DNA of 9,689 nt from CAZDUS01 sp964609375. GTDB taxonomy: Bacteria > Verrucomicrobiota > Kiritimatiellia > CAIKKV01 > CAITUY01. A program made the translations under genes and the position numbers. Below, piece by piece: positions 1 through 6,813 of the stretch (its first letter is position 1; each line of letters starts with the position of its first letter). The DNA is taken from contig CAZSSA010000085.1 of the NCBI GenBank assembly GCA_964609375.1, forward strand, positions 1 to 9,689. The letters are read 5' to 3'. The notes under the pieces are model-generated. The model saw only the letters and a list, made by a program, of their open reading frames with translations, did no database searches and was not told where the DNA came from.

Positions 1-68
1 TTATGGGCTTCGTCATTGGAGTATTGGTTGTTGTCATCCTGGTTATTGTCATCATGAGACTGACATAA
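1..68 (+). CDS. C-terminal end of a membrane protein (partial)
   Basis: The frame that starts at base 3 reads through to a TAA at 66-68 and gives a short, almost purely hydrophobic tail, MGFVIGVLVVVILVIVIMRL plus T, rich in Val, Ile and Leu and ending with one Arg. This looks like a final transmembrane helix. The ATG at base 3 could be internal to a longer gene cut by the window edge or, less likely, the start of a tiny one-helix protein. The ABC ATPase begins 38 bases downstream on the same strand, so the gene may belong to the transporter operon. Its function cannot be judged from this fragment. Confidence 0.5.
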   Translation, partial: MGFVIGVLVVVILVIVIMRLT

Positions 69-106
69 GACGGGAGACGCGGCGACTCGTCTCGTCGATC
101 CACGAC

Positions 107-787
107 ATGCACTTGGACGTCCTTAATCTCTCGAAACTCTATCCAGGGCGACGGGGGCTTTTGGCATCAAGTTTCAGCGTGGAACGAGGCGAGTTGGTTG
201 CCGTTGTTGGGCACAATGGAGCAGGCAAATCAACATTGCTCAAAGTGCTGGCGAATTGGTTGGTGCCTGACAGCGGACAGGTGACAGTAGAAGGCATTGG
301 ACTTCATGATCGCCTGGCCCTGACGCGAATAATAGGGTTTGTCCCCGAAACCCCTAATCTTCAGGATGCTTTTTCCATCGATTATAATCTCGCCCTTTTT
401 GCCCGCCTGTTTGGAACCCCTGCCTCTCGTATTGAGGACACGCTTCTGGAATTCAAACTGCTTCCTTTTCGCCGACATGCCGTCCGCACCTTGTCAAAAG
501 GCATGAAGCAACGTGTCAGTATCGGACGCTCTCTGCTGGCAGATCCCCCCATTTTACTGTTGGATGAGCCCACATCCGCCCTGGATTTCGAAACCACCAG
601 GGATATTTACTCACTGATCCATCGCATCCATATGCAAGGCAAGACTATTCTGTTCACCTCGCACCGACCGGAAGAGATCAAGTCACTTGCCACTCGCATT
701 CTCGTGCTGCACGAAGGAACCATCGTTTTCGATGGAACCCCAAGCGCCTACTTCCAATCTGCCTTCTACCAAACACTGTACATATGA
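107..787 (+). CDS. ABC transporter ATP-binding protein (NatA/CcmA-like, ABC-2 exporter type)
   Basis: This is the cytoplasmic ATPase subunit that should power the permease encoded immediately downstream. All nucleotide-binding motifs are visible in the 226-residue product: Walker A GHNGAGKST at residues 35-43, ABC signature LSKGMKQR at 129-136, Walker B plus D-loop ILLLDEPTSALD at 149-160, and the switch histidine H186 in FTSH. The Q-loop position reads GFVPE (residues 77-81), with Glu in place of Gln; this is common in the NatA/DrrA branch and supports an ABC-2 exporter assignment. The length fits a stand-alone ATPase of this class. The ATG at 107 is the only sensible start, and no clear Shine-Dalgarno sequence precedes it. 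The stop overlaps the permease start by four bases (ATGA), indicating translational coupling. The substrate (ion, drug, lipid or peptide) cannot be inferred. Confidence 0.93.
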   Translation: MHLDVLNLSKLYPGRRGLLASSFSVERGELVAVVGHNGAGKSTLLKVLANWLVPDSGQVTVEGIGLHDRLALTRIIGFVPETPNLQDAFSIDYNLALFARLFGTPASRIEDTLLEFKLLPFRRHAVRTLSKGMKQRVSIGRSLLADPPILLLDEPTSALDFETTRDIYSLIHRIHMQGKTILFTSHRPEEIKSLATRILVLHEGTIVFDGTPSAYFQSAFYQTLYI

Positions 788-1818
788 TGAGCAACATCAT
801 AATTCTACTCACTCATGATCTGGCTGTGGCCTTCAAAAACAAGACCCTCTATCTCATCATTTGCATCCCGCTATTTGTATTCGCAACGATGACCCTGGTT
901 GACCCAGCCTCCCCCCCTACCGCCAAGGTGACCATTGGATTGCTTCGAACTGGGGCCTACGCCCCGATGATGCTCAACGTGATCAAGGCTAATCCCGGAC
1001 AGTTTGACATCTGCTGGATTTCAAATAAATACGAAGCATCACGATTACTCAAAGAACACAAGGTGAACGGCATTCTCATGCCTGACAGCGCTGATGCCGC
1101 GCGCCTTCTTCTGGTAGTAAATCGCCAAACCTCGCTGGAAACATTGACTATTGTTCAGCGAATGTCTGCCCTGCAAACCCTGGCGGAAGGCAAAAACCCT
1201 GACTGGATAGCGGCGGTCCGCCCCCTTCAGGAAAGCTCAATCAAACAACAAACCCTCCCGACTTGGATTTTGATGATGCTCTTGCTTATCAGTTTCATTG
1301 TGCTACCGGCACAAGTCGCCGAAGAAAAGGAAAAACAACTCTTCCTGGGCTGGATGCAAACCCCCATTCGCGAAAGCGAATGGCTGGTCTCCAAGGTGGT
1401 GTACGGAATGGTCTTGCTCCTTTCCTCAGTCGCGTCACTTCAGTTAATGGGAAAAGACCTCACCTGCACACACGGGATGAGTTATCTCCTGATGCTCTGC
1501 ACAGGCGGTTTCTGCTTTGGCTCCCTCGGCATCTTTCTTGGACTCCTATGTCGCCACCAAGCCAGCGCAAGGACACTGGGAGTCCTCTGCTATCTGCCCC
1601 TCCTGCTGCCGGCCGCCCTATCCGATATGTCACAAACGCTGGGCAACATCGCCCCCTTCCTGCCTTCTTATCATTTCTATGCCCCCATCCAATCCATGAT
1701 TGCGGATGGTAGCGGACTCGGCACATTCATTTATTCATGGATTAGCCTCGTCGTCATGGGGTTATGCGCATGTCTCGCCTCCCATCACTTGCTGAAAAAA
1801 CGATGGTTGATGTCATAA
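784..1818 (+). CDS. ABC-2 type transporter permease (NatB-like)
   Basis: This is the membrane subunit of the exporter, 344 residues, partner of the ATPase whose stop codon it overlaps (ATGA at 784-787). The topology is that of ABC2_membrane_3 proteins: one N-terminal helix (about residues 21-39), an extracytoplasmic domain of roughly 115 residues, then five hydrophobic segments near 159-177, 204-221, 232-254, 263-280 and 313-333. Residues 180-204, beginning EEKEKQLFLGWMQTPI and ending in a SEWLVSK segment, match the cytoplasmic coupling region between the second and third helices, where the family consensus is a Glu-rich stretch followed by a T-P dipeptide and a Lys. A second ATG follows directly (787-789), so the protein may start one residue later. 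The substrate is unknown; the NatB comparison rests on architecture, not on sodium-specific residues. Confidence 0.88.
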   Translation: MMSNIIILLTHDLAVAFKNKTLYLIICIPLFVFATMTLVDPASPPTAKVTIGLLRTGAYAPMMLNVIKANPGQFDICWISNKYEASRLLKEHKVNGILMPDSADAARLLLVVNRQTSLETLTIVQRMSALQTLAEGKNPDWIAAVRPLQESSIKQQTLPTWILMMLLLISFIVLPAQVAEEKEKQLFLGWMQTPIRESEWLVSKVVYGMVLLLSSVASLQLMGKDLTCTHGMSYLLMLCTGGFCFGSLGIFLGLLCRHQASARTLGVLCYLPLLLPAALSDMSQTLGNIAPFLPSYHFYAPIQSMIADGSGLGTFIYSWISLVVMGLCACLASHHLLKKRWLMS

Positions 1819-1894
1819 AGGGCGGCCTCATCAATATCACTTCACCCCCAACTTCTTCTTGCCTGTCAGTCACTCCGCTTTTATTGTCTTGCCC

Positions 1895-3280
1895 ATGCGT
1901 TACATAAGCACTCGAGGAGCTCAGGATCCTGTAGGTTTCAAAGCCGCCGTCATGACCGGTCTCGCCCGGGATGGAGGTCTTCTCCTCCCATCGGAAATCC
2001 CCTATGTCGCCTCCCGGATTCCCTTCTGGCAAACGCTGTCGTATCAGGACCTAGCCTTTGAGATCATGAATCTTTTTTGCGACATCCCTACCGACGAGCT
2101 TCGGTCCATCATCAATCGCAGTTACAACACCTTCCGCCACCCGGATGTTACCCCGGTCGTGTGCGTGAACGACATCCATGTTCTCGAACTCTTCCATGGC
2201 CCCACCCTCGCTTTCAAGGACGTGGCCCTGCAATTCCTCGGCAACGTCTTCGAACATATTCTAGAACAGGACAACCGGGCATTAAACATCCTCGCTGCCA
2301 CCAGCGGCGATACCGGCAGTGCCGCCATCTGCGGCGTCCGCGGACGTGACCATATCCGCATCTTCGTCATGCACCCCCGGGGTCGCGTCAGCCCCACCCA
2401 GGAACGCCAGATGACAAGCGTTCTGGACGACAACGTGTTCAATATCGCCGTGGAAGGCACATTCGACGATTGCCAGCGCATCATGAAGGAGCTCTTCAGC
2501 GATCTCTCTTTCAAGGACCGCTATTCCCTCGGCACGGTAAATTCGATCAATTGGGCACGCGTCCTTGCCCAAATCGTATACTACTTCTTTGCCGCCTTCC
2601 GAGTGATGCGTCTGACTGGCGCCAAACACGTCAGGTTCGCCATTCCCACCGGAAATTTCGGCGACATCTTTGCCGGCTTCGTCGCCCAACGCATGGGGCT
2701 CCCCATCACCCGCCTGATTCTGGCCACCAACGAGAATGATATTCTCTCACGCTTCTTTAACACCGGCGAATACAAACAGGGTGCAGTCCATTCCACCATC
2801 AGTCCTTCCATGGACATCCAGGTGGCCAGTAATTTCGAACGCTATCTCTACTACCGTACAGGCGCCGACGCCCTTGTGCTTCGTGAAATCATGGCAGGTT
2901 TCTCCACGTCAGGCCGTCTAGCCGTTACCCCGTTGCCCGATGGACGCATTGACGATCTGATTTCAGCAGGATCAGCCAACACGGCAGAAACGAAGGCAAT
3001 TATCCGGAAATTCCACAAGGATTACGGCTATCTGCTGGATCCCCATACCGCCGTTGGCGTCCATGTCGCGGAGCAGCATCGTCACAAGGGGGAACCAATG
3101 ATCTGCCTGGCCACCGCACACCCCGCCAAGTTCAGTGAAGCCATCGAAACGGCAACCGGTCAAGACCTCGCCCATCACCCCATTCTGGATGCGCTCAATG
3201 ATCTTCCCACACGTTGCACCGTGCTGCCGGCGACCAAAGAGTCCGTTCGTAATCACATCGAACGCACCATCAATTCATAA
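1895..3280 (+). CDS. thrC: Threonine synthase (PLP-dependent)
   Basis: Converts O-phospho-L-homoserine to L-threonine and phosphate, the last step of threonine biosynthesis, in the cytoplasm. The N-terminus MRYISTRG followed by ARDGGLLLP (residues 24-32) is typical of the long bacterial/fungal class of ThrC. The PLP lysine is K108 in HGPTLAFKDVALQFLG. SGDTGSAA (137-144) and the phosphate-binding PTGNFGD (251-257) are both present, and the C-terminal part has the expected DPHTAVGVH and ATAHPAKF segments (from 382 and 406). The length, 461 residues, is normal. An in-frame TTG at 1859 would add 12 residues with no homology to the family, so I chose the ATG at 1895; neither has a good Shine-Dalgarno sequence. 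The gene lies 76 bases after the permease and may have its own promoter. Its stop is 3 bases from that of the convergent GDYXXLXY gene. Confidence 0.96.
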   Translation: MRYISTRGAQDPVGFKAAVMTGLARDGGLLLPSEIPYVASRIPFWQTLSYQDLAFEIMNLFCDIPTDELRSIINRSYNTFRHPDVTPVVCVNDIHVLELFHGPTLAFKDVALQFLGNVFEHILEQDNRALNILAATSGDTGSAAICGVRGRDHIRIFVMHPRGRVSPTQERQMTSVLDDNVFNIAVEGTFDDCQRIMKELFSDLSFKDRYSLGTVNSINWARVLAQIVYYFFAAFRVMRLTGAKHVRFAIPTGNFGDIFAGFVAQRMGLPITRLILATNENDILSRFFNTGEYKQGAVHSTISPSMDIQVASNFERYLYYRTGADALVLREIMAGFSTSGRLAVTPLPDGRIDDLISAGSANTAETKAIIRKFHKDYGYLLDPHTAVGVHVAEQHRHKGEPMICLATAHPAKFSEAIETATGQDLAHHPILDALNDLPTRCTVLPATKESVRNHIERTINS

Positions 3281-3283
3281 CCA

Positions 3284-4276
3284 TCAGTCCCATCGGCCAG
3301 CACTGGTAAAAGCCTGGGAGGACAAGGTTCCGTGCCAGATTACCCCTGCGTTACGCAACTTTGCACAGGCCAACCTGTCGGGTGCTTGATACACAAACCG
3401 GAATCCTGCAAAATCCCTTAATTCGCCGATCGACCTCGGCGACTCATTCGCCTTGCGGACAAACCACGACGGCTGGGTCAGGTCAATATGGACCGACTTC
3501 TCTTCACCGGGATTCAATAAAATCACGTCGCCATCTACAGGCGTTACTACGGGAAGATCCTTGCCAGTCCACATCCATTCATTTGGCCCCCAATTCTGTC
3601 GCGAATCTGATTCAAGTCTCAGCCAACCACTGGTTGAAGGATCCATCACGGCCAGGACATTCGAGGACACATTGACCAGCGTAACCGTGACAGCCCTCAC
3701 TTGACGATTGGTTGTGTTTTCCACTTTCAAGCCAATGCCGAGGGGGCACCACCGATAGTTTTTTAACACAGCCATCCCCCCACGCCCCACGGCAACTTCC
3801 ATATCCAATGGCACCCGCACTTCCCCCCTCACTCGCCCCGCTTCAATCTTTTTCCCCTCTCCCTGCTGTACAAAATACGCCTCAATCCCATACTTCACGG
3901 CCACAAACGGACTCCCGCTGTAAACATAGTCCGTGCGCCCCTTCACGAACAACCCCTCCGGTGGCTTGTCCCCCGTCAGCTTCTTCACAATGCCCAACCC
4001 ATCCTCATCACGCTTCAATTCGGCAAAAACCTTCCTTCCCCGTTCCAACTGAACATCCCCGCTCAACAAGCCCATCGCCACGTAATTGGTATGAATGTGA
4101 TTAACCTCATAATCCAGTCGCACATAATCCCCCCGGAACGGATCCCTAGGATCCACCGGTCTTGTCCGAAAATAAATGACTTCCCCTTTCTTCATCACCC
4201 ATTCCCGTTCACCTGCCATGAAAAGCAGCACAAGAAGCTGGAATCCAATTGCCATGCCAATTAGGATTTTTCTCAC
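3284..4276 (-). CDS. GDYXXLXY-domain membrane-anchored protein with long C-terminal extension
   Basis: Function unknown. The 330-residue product starts with one hydrophobic helix (about residues 4-21) that should anchor it in the inner membrane with the rest outside. The family-defining motif follows as DPRDPFRGDYVRLDYEV, with GDYVRLDY at 49-56 an exact match to GDYxxLxY. The GDYXXLXY domain usually makes up a protein of about 170-200 residues and here seems to end near 170. Residues of about 172-330 are extra: beta-rich, with alternating hydrophobic residues and segments such as VTLVNVSS and LNPGEEKSVHIDL that suggest an immunoglobulin-like sandwich. The start is GTG at 4276-4274, overlapping the stop of the DUF2157 gene (GTGA) and preceded by GGGAGG with a 6-base spacer. 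DUF2157 genes often sit beside GDYXXLXY genes, so the two products probably act together in the membrane. Confidence 0.85.
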   Translation of the reverse strand: MRKILIGMAIGFQLLVLLFMAGEREWVMKKGEVIYFRTRPVDPRDPFRGDYVRLDYEVNHIHTNYVAMGLLSGDVQLERGRKVFAELKRDEDGLGIVKKLTGDKPPEGLFVKGRTDYVYSGSPFVAVKYGIEAYFVQQGEGKKIEAGRVRGEVRVPLDMEVAVGRGGMAVLKNYRWCPLGIGLKVENTTNRQVRAVTVTLVNVSSNVLAVMDPSTSGWLRLESDSRQNWGPNEWMWTGKDLPVVTPVDGDVILLNPGEEKSVHIDLTQPSWFVRKANESPRSIGELRDFAGFRFVYQAPDRLACAKLRNAGVIWHGTLSSQAFTSAGRWD

Positions 4277-5604
4277 GACACACCTCCCGTCATTTTTTGC
4301 TTCTTTGCCCTGGAGTAAATAATCCCCTCCACCAGTAATAATGCCCCCATACCCACAAAAAGCACCCCTCTCACCAGCAAACTCTCAAATAAATCAAAAT
4401 ACCGCGCCACAATGACAAGGATCAACAGCACGGAGCCAAGAATCGTTGGCCGAGCTAACCCGCGCCGGCATCCCATCGCCATCAACGACGCCGCCAACCC
4501 GACGAACACCAAATTGAACGGCCCCGCCACAACCCAGTCCCCATAATTCCTGAGATAGAAGAGATCCGCCATGGCCAGGATAACCGTCATGGGTACCAGC
4601 ATGATTTCAATGCCCAGTTCACCTTCACGCCTTTCCACTTTCTGGCCGATCCAATCCCGAACCAGAAGAATCCAGTGGACAATACAGGTCGCCAGGGGAA
4701 TACCCCAATAGACAAAGAATGGCCAGGCGAGACGTTCCCGCTCCCACCCGAAGAACTCGTGCGAAATCCTTGGAAAACTCATCAGGTAGAGGATGCCCAA
4801 GTACAATACCCACCCATATACCGCCAGCAACCCACTGGCTTCTGGAAAAGATCCCAGTCTTCTCACATGATACGAGGCGGCAATCATCAGCGCCGCAAGA
4901 CTCAATAGCACCGACAGCACCAACCAGGGCTGTCCCCCGTTATGCGGAACGGCAAACGCATATGACAAGACCATCACCGGAACCGCCACCCCCAGCAACA
5001 AGCGGGAACGCCTGACATACGCCAGGGGGATAATGACAAATGCCACAAGCAAAGGGGCCACAAACATCGGGTCGCCAAATTCCACCCTCTCAACCCCTCC
5101 CCATATCGCCAGCAGAATCGTCGCCAGAATCGCCTGCGGAATCGACGGCATGCTTAGCGCCATCGCCAACGCCCCCACACCCCAGATCAGGAAGGCATTC
5201 GGGAAATGTTCATCAATATGATAAATCTGCGCCACCAGCCATATCCCCGCACCGAACAGCATGGTTCCCAGCAGGCACAGCCCTTCACCCAGCGGACGCC
5301 GCCGTTCCTCGCCCCGGAACAAGCTAAACCCAATCAGGTGGGCTATCAGCACGCTCCCCACGACCAAAGCCAGTTTTTGAAACCTGGTAATATCATCCCA
5401 GTTATAGGCTAGCAGAAGGATCACACCAAGCCCGGCAATCACCGCGCCCAGCGAGGAAAAGAGAATCGTCCCCCACGCAAAAGCAGGCGATACAACTGGA
5501 TAACGTTGAAGCAAAACCGCCTTCTGCTCCTCACTCACCACCCCGTCCCGCGCCCACTGCTCCACTTCCCCATGCAGCCATTCGATTTGTTTTTTTCCGG
5601 CCAT
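4273..5604 (-). CDS. DUF2157 polytopic membrane protein
   Basis: Function unknown. The N-terminal cytoplasmic stretch has the DUF2157 pattern: a Trp/Leu-rich helix, then WARDGVVSEEQKAVLLQRYP, read as a small membrane-proximal domain ahead of the helices. It is followed by about 11-12 hydrophobic segments across the rest of the protein. Family-like signatures include LLAYNWDDITRFQKL shortly after the first helix and VAQIYHIDEHFPNAFLIWG further on. The C-terminal part, RYFDLFESLLVRGVLF followed by a Gly/Leu-rich helix, resembles the end of related DUF4401/DUF2157 proteins. Two in-frame ATGs exist, at 5610 and 5604. GGGAGA (5616-5611) abuts the first but is 6 bases from the second, so I chose 5604 (443 residues); a weaker AAGG could serve 5610. 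The gene follows the PP-loop gene by about 30 bases and overlaps the GDYXXLXY gene by 4. Confidence 0.88.
   Translation of the reverse strand: MAGKKQIEWLHGEVEQWARDGVVSEEQKAVLLQRYPVVSPAFAWGTILFSSLGAVIAGLGVILLLAYNWDDITRFQKLALVVGSVLIAHLIGFSLFRGEERRRPLGEGLCLLGTMLFGAGIWLVAQIYHIDEHFPNAFLIWGVGALAMALSMPSIPQAILATILLAIWGGVERVEFGDPMFVAPLLVAFVIIPLAYVRRSRLLLGVAVPVMVLSYAFAVPHNGGQPWLVLSVLLSLAALMIAASYHVRRLGSFPEASGLLAVYGWVLYLGILYLMSFPRISHEFFGWERERLAWPFFVYWGIPLATCIVHWILLVRDWIGQKVERREGELGIEIMLVPMTVILAMADLFYLRNYGDWVVAGPFNLVFVGLAASLMAMGCRRGLARPTILGSVLLILVIVARYFDLFESLLVRGVLFVGMGALLLVEGIIYSRAKKQKMTGGVS
4283..4288 (-). promoter_or_regulatory. Ribosome binding site for the GDYXXLXY gene
   Basis: On the minus strand GGGAGG lies inside the end of the DUF2157 coding sequence, 6 bases before the GTG at 4276. 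It decides in favour of the GTG start and shows that the gene is translated by coupled or local re-initiation. Confidence 0.75.
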
Positions 5605-5610
5605 CTTCAT

Positions 5611-5616
5611 TCTCCC
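5611..5616 (-). promoter_or_regulatory. Ribosome binding site that selects the DUF2157 start
   Basis: GGGAGA on the minus strand directly touches the ATG at 5610, which is too close to use, but stands 6 bases from the in-frame ATG at 5604. This favours the shorter form. Confidence 0.5.
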
Positions 5617-5641
5617 GCCTTCTGAATTCAGTTCCGTGGAT

Positions 5642-6637
5642 TCACTTCACCCGAAATCGGCTCACCATCTCCGCCGTCGCACAGGACACCATTACCGGCC
5701 TCTTCCCCATCTTGCTTTTTATCAGCACTTCAACCTCGCCCGTCTTTTGGTCGCTGTGCCACACGCAAAGACTGGCCGCCAACATCACATCCTTCTCATT
5801 CGCCGGTCCGGTTACCATGGCAACGGGCCCCGGAATAGAAATGGTCTCAATGACAACATCATCGTGACTCGCCAACGACTCCAACATCGCGTTATCCGCC
5901 ACATCACGACCAACCGCCACCTTGACATGCTCACTTAGCCGGAAATGACGACCAAACTTCAATAACGCAATGGCATGCAGATCCTTGATCATCCCATGAC
6001 TTCGTAAATCCCTCAACCGGACAGCATAATTGGGCTCCGTCAGACAACACCCCCCCCCTGCCGCCGGATAGTCCGTCAACCCATACTTCTTTGCCAAGGC
6101 GACTTGTGGCTTCCGGCTCCGCCCACTCAGATCAAGCAACCGGCTTCGATCCACCCACCCGCGCCGCTCCGGCTCTGTCTCCTCAAGCAACTGGGCACTT
6201 AGTGGACGAATCAGCCACTCAGCAAAGCAGGAATCCTTCGCCACAATCGCCAGACTCCGCTTCGTCTGCGACATCGGCCTCTGATTAAGGACTTCTCCCG
6301 TCGCCACAAACTGAAACCCATCACGCTCCGCCCGCTGGCCTGCCAACTTGATCATGGCCGTGTGACAATCAATGCAGGGATTGAGTTGCGATCCGAATCC
6401 GTGCGGCGGATGTTCAAGAAGGCCAAGGATCGCTGGAGTGAATTCTTCGATCACAAGGGGCACACCCAATTTAATGGAAGCATCCTTTGCCTTTTCAGCA
6501 CCGAAAAACGGACTGACAAAACTGATTCCCGTCACCTGAATCCCCTGCTCCCTCAATACACACACCGCCAGGCGGCTATCCAAGCCGCCCGACATCAACA
6601 CATAACCACGTACCACGCCATTGACTGGTTCAAGCAT
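5642..6637 (-). CDS. PP-loop ATP pyrophosphatase fused to a DUF814/NFACT-R-like domain (tRNA thiolation-like)
   Basis: The N-terminal half resembles ThiI/MnmA-type enzymes that adenylate a tRNA uridine before sulfur transfer. The PP-loop is SGGLDS at residues 16-21. Further conserved blocks are NPCIDCH (86-92), ATGEVLNQRPMSQ (112-124), RPLSAQLLEETEPER (144-158) and SGRSRKPQ (171-178), then a GGGCC segment (194-198). C88/C91 and C197/C198 could bind zinc or an Fe-S cluster or carry sulfur; that is inference. The last ~105 residues (from about 227) include HVKVAVGRDVADNAML, which resembles the VGR-x-x-x-x-N signature of DUF814 (NFACT-R_1). Proteins of this two-part form are usually annotated only as putative tRNA thiouridylase or methyltransferase; I know of no firm substrate. 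The start ATG at 6637 has GAGGG 7 bases upstream. It is the first gene of the minus-strand run with DUF2157 and GDYXXLXY. Confidence 0.82.
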   Translation of the reverse strand: MLEPVNGVVRGYVLMSGGLDSRLAVCVLREQGIQVTGISFVSPFFGAEKAKDASIKLGVPLVIEEFTPAILGLLEHPPHGFGSQLNPCIDCHTAMIKLAGQRAERDGFQFVATGEVLNQRPMSQTKRSLAIVAKDSCFAEWLIRPLSAQLLEETEPERRGWVDRSRLLDLSGRSRKPQVALAKKYGLTDYPAAGGGCCLTEPNYAVRLRDLRSHGMIKDLHAIALLKFGRHFRLSEHVKVAVGRDVADNAMLESLASHDDVVIETISIPGPVAMVTGPANEKDVMLAASLCVWHSDQKTGEVEVLIKSKMGKRPVMVSCATAEMVSRFRVK

Positions 6638-6688
6638 CGCCTGCCCTCATTGGTCACTTCCCCTCCACATCACATCGGGCTTCACAGT

Positions 6689-6703
6689 GCATGGCTTTCA
6701 TGC
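6689..6703. repeat. 15-bp palindrome GCATG-gcttt-CATGC
   Basis: Perfect 5-bp arms with a 5-base centre, located about 52 bases upstream of the PP-loop start and 111 bases upstream of the UDP-xylose synthase start. It falls within the spacer of the candidate minus-strand -35 box, so it could be an operator. A chance match is quite possible at this arm length. Confidence 0.35.
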
Positions 6704-6755
6704 CCCCGTCAACGTGGATTTGCGATCCGTCTCCGTGGATCCGCTGCATCTTTAC

Positions 6756-6784
6756 TTTACTCCATCACGTCCGCATCCTACTAT
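6756..6784 (+). promoter_or_regulatory. Candidate sigma70-type promoter for UDP-xylose synthase
   Basis: TTTACT (6756-6761) and TACTAT (6779-6784) each match 4 of 6 consensus bases and are separated by exactly 17 bases. Transcription would begin near 6791, leaving a leader of about 20 bases that carries the ribosome binding site. The match is modest. Confidence 0.27.
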
Positions 6785-6813
6785 CCCTGAGTCTCTTGCA
6801 TATGGAGGACAGC

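Larger units (their letters stand above)
6638..6813. promoter_or_regulatory. Divergent intergenic region between the PP-loop gene and UDP-xylose synthase
   Basis: These 176 bases separate two genes facing away from each other, so promoters for both directions should lie here. A perfect 5-bp inverted repeat sits at 6689-6703. A minus-strand TTGACG (complement of 6707-6712) is a 5/6 match to a -35 box, but the base stretch 17 bases on is a poor -10 (2/6). The heptamer CGTGGAT occurs twice, near 6713 and 6734. No coding potential is credible. Confidence 0.6.

Noticed and set aside
74..93. GAGACG/CGTCTC stem between the first fragment and the ABC ATPase
   Set aside because: Only 6 bp with an 8-base loop and no T-run; too weak to call a terminator.
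1859..1894. TTG start giving threonine synthase 12 more residues
   Set aside because: The family N-terminus MRYISTRG begins exactly at the ATG at 1895.
1819..1894. Promoter or terminator in the gap before threonine synthase
   Set aside because: No hairpin with a T-tract and no well-spaced promoter boxes could be seen.
2122..2689. Long minus-strand open frames (130 and 135 residues) inside threonine synthase
   Set aside because: Fully antisense to a clear thrC, with no recognisable domain; they arise from the C-rich coding strand.
3712..4104. Plus-strand 130-residue open frame opposite the GDYXXLXY gene
   Set aside because: Pro/Ser/His-rich composition typical of the complement of a G-rich gene, with no motif or ribosome binding site.
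6691..6813. 41-residue N-terminal extension of UDP-xylose synthase
   Set aside because: It overlaps the palindrome and candidate promoter and lacks homology to the family; GGAGG clearly serves the ATG at 6814.
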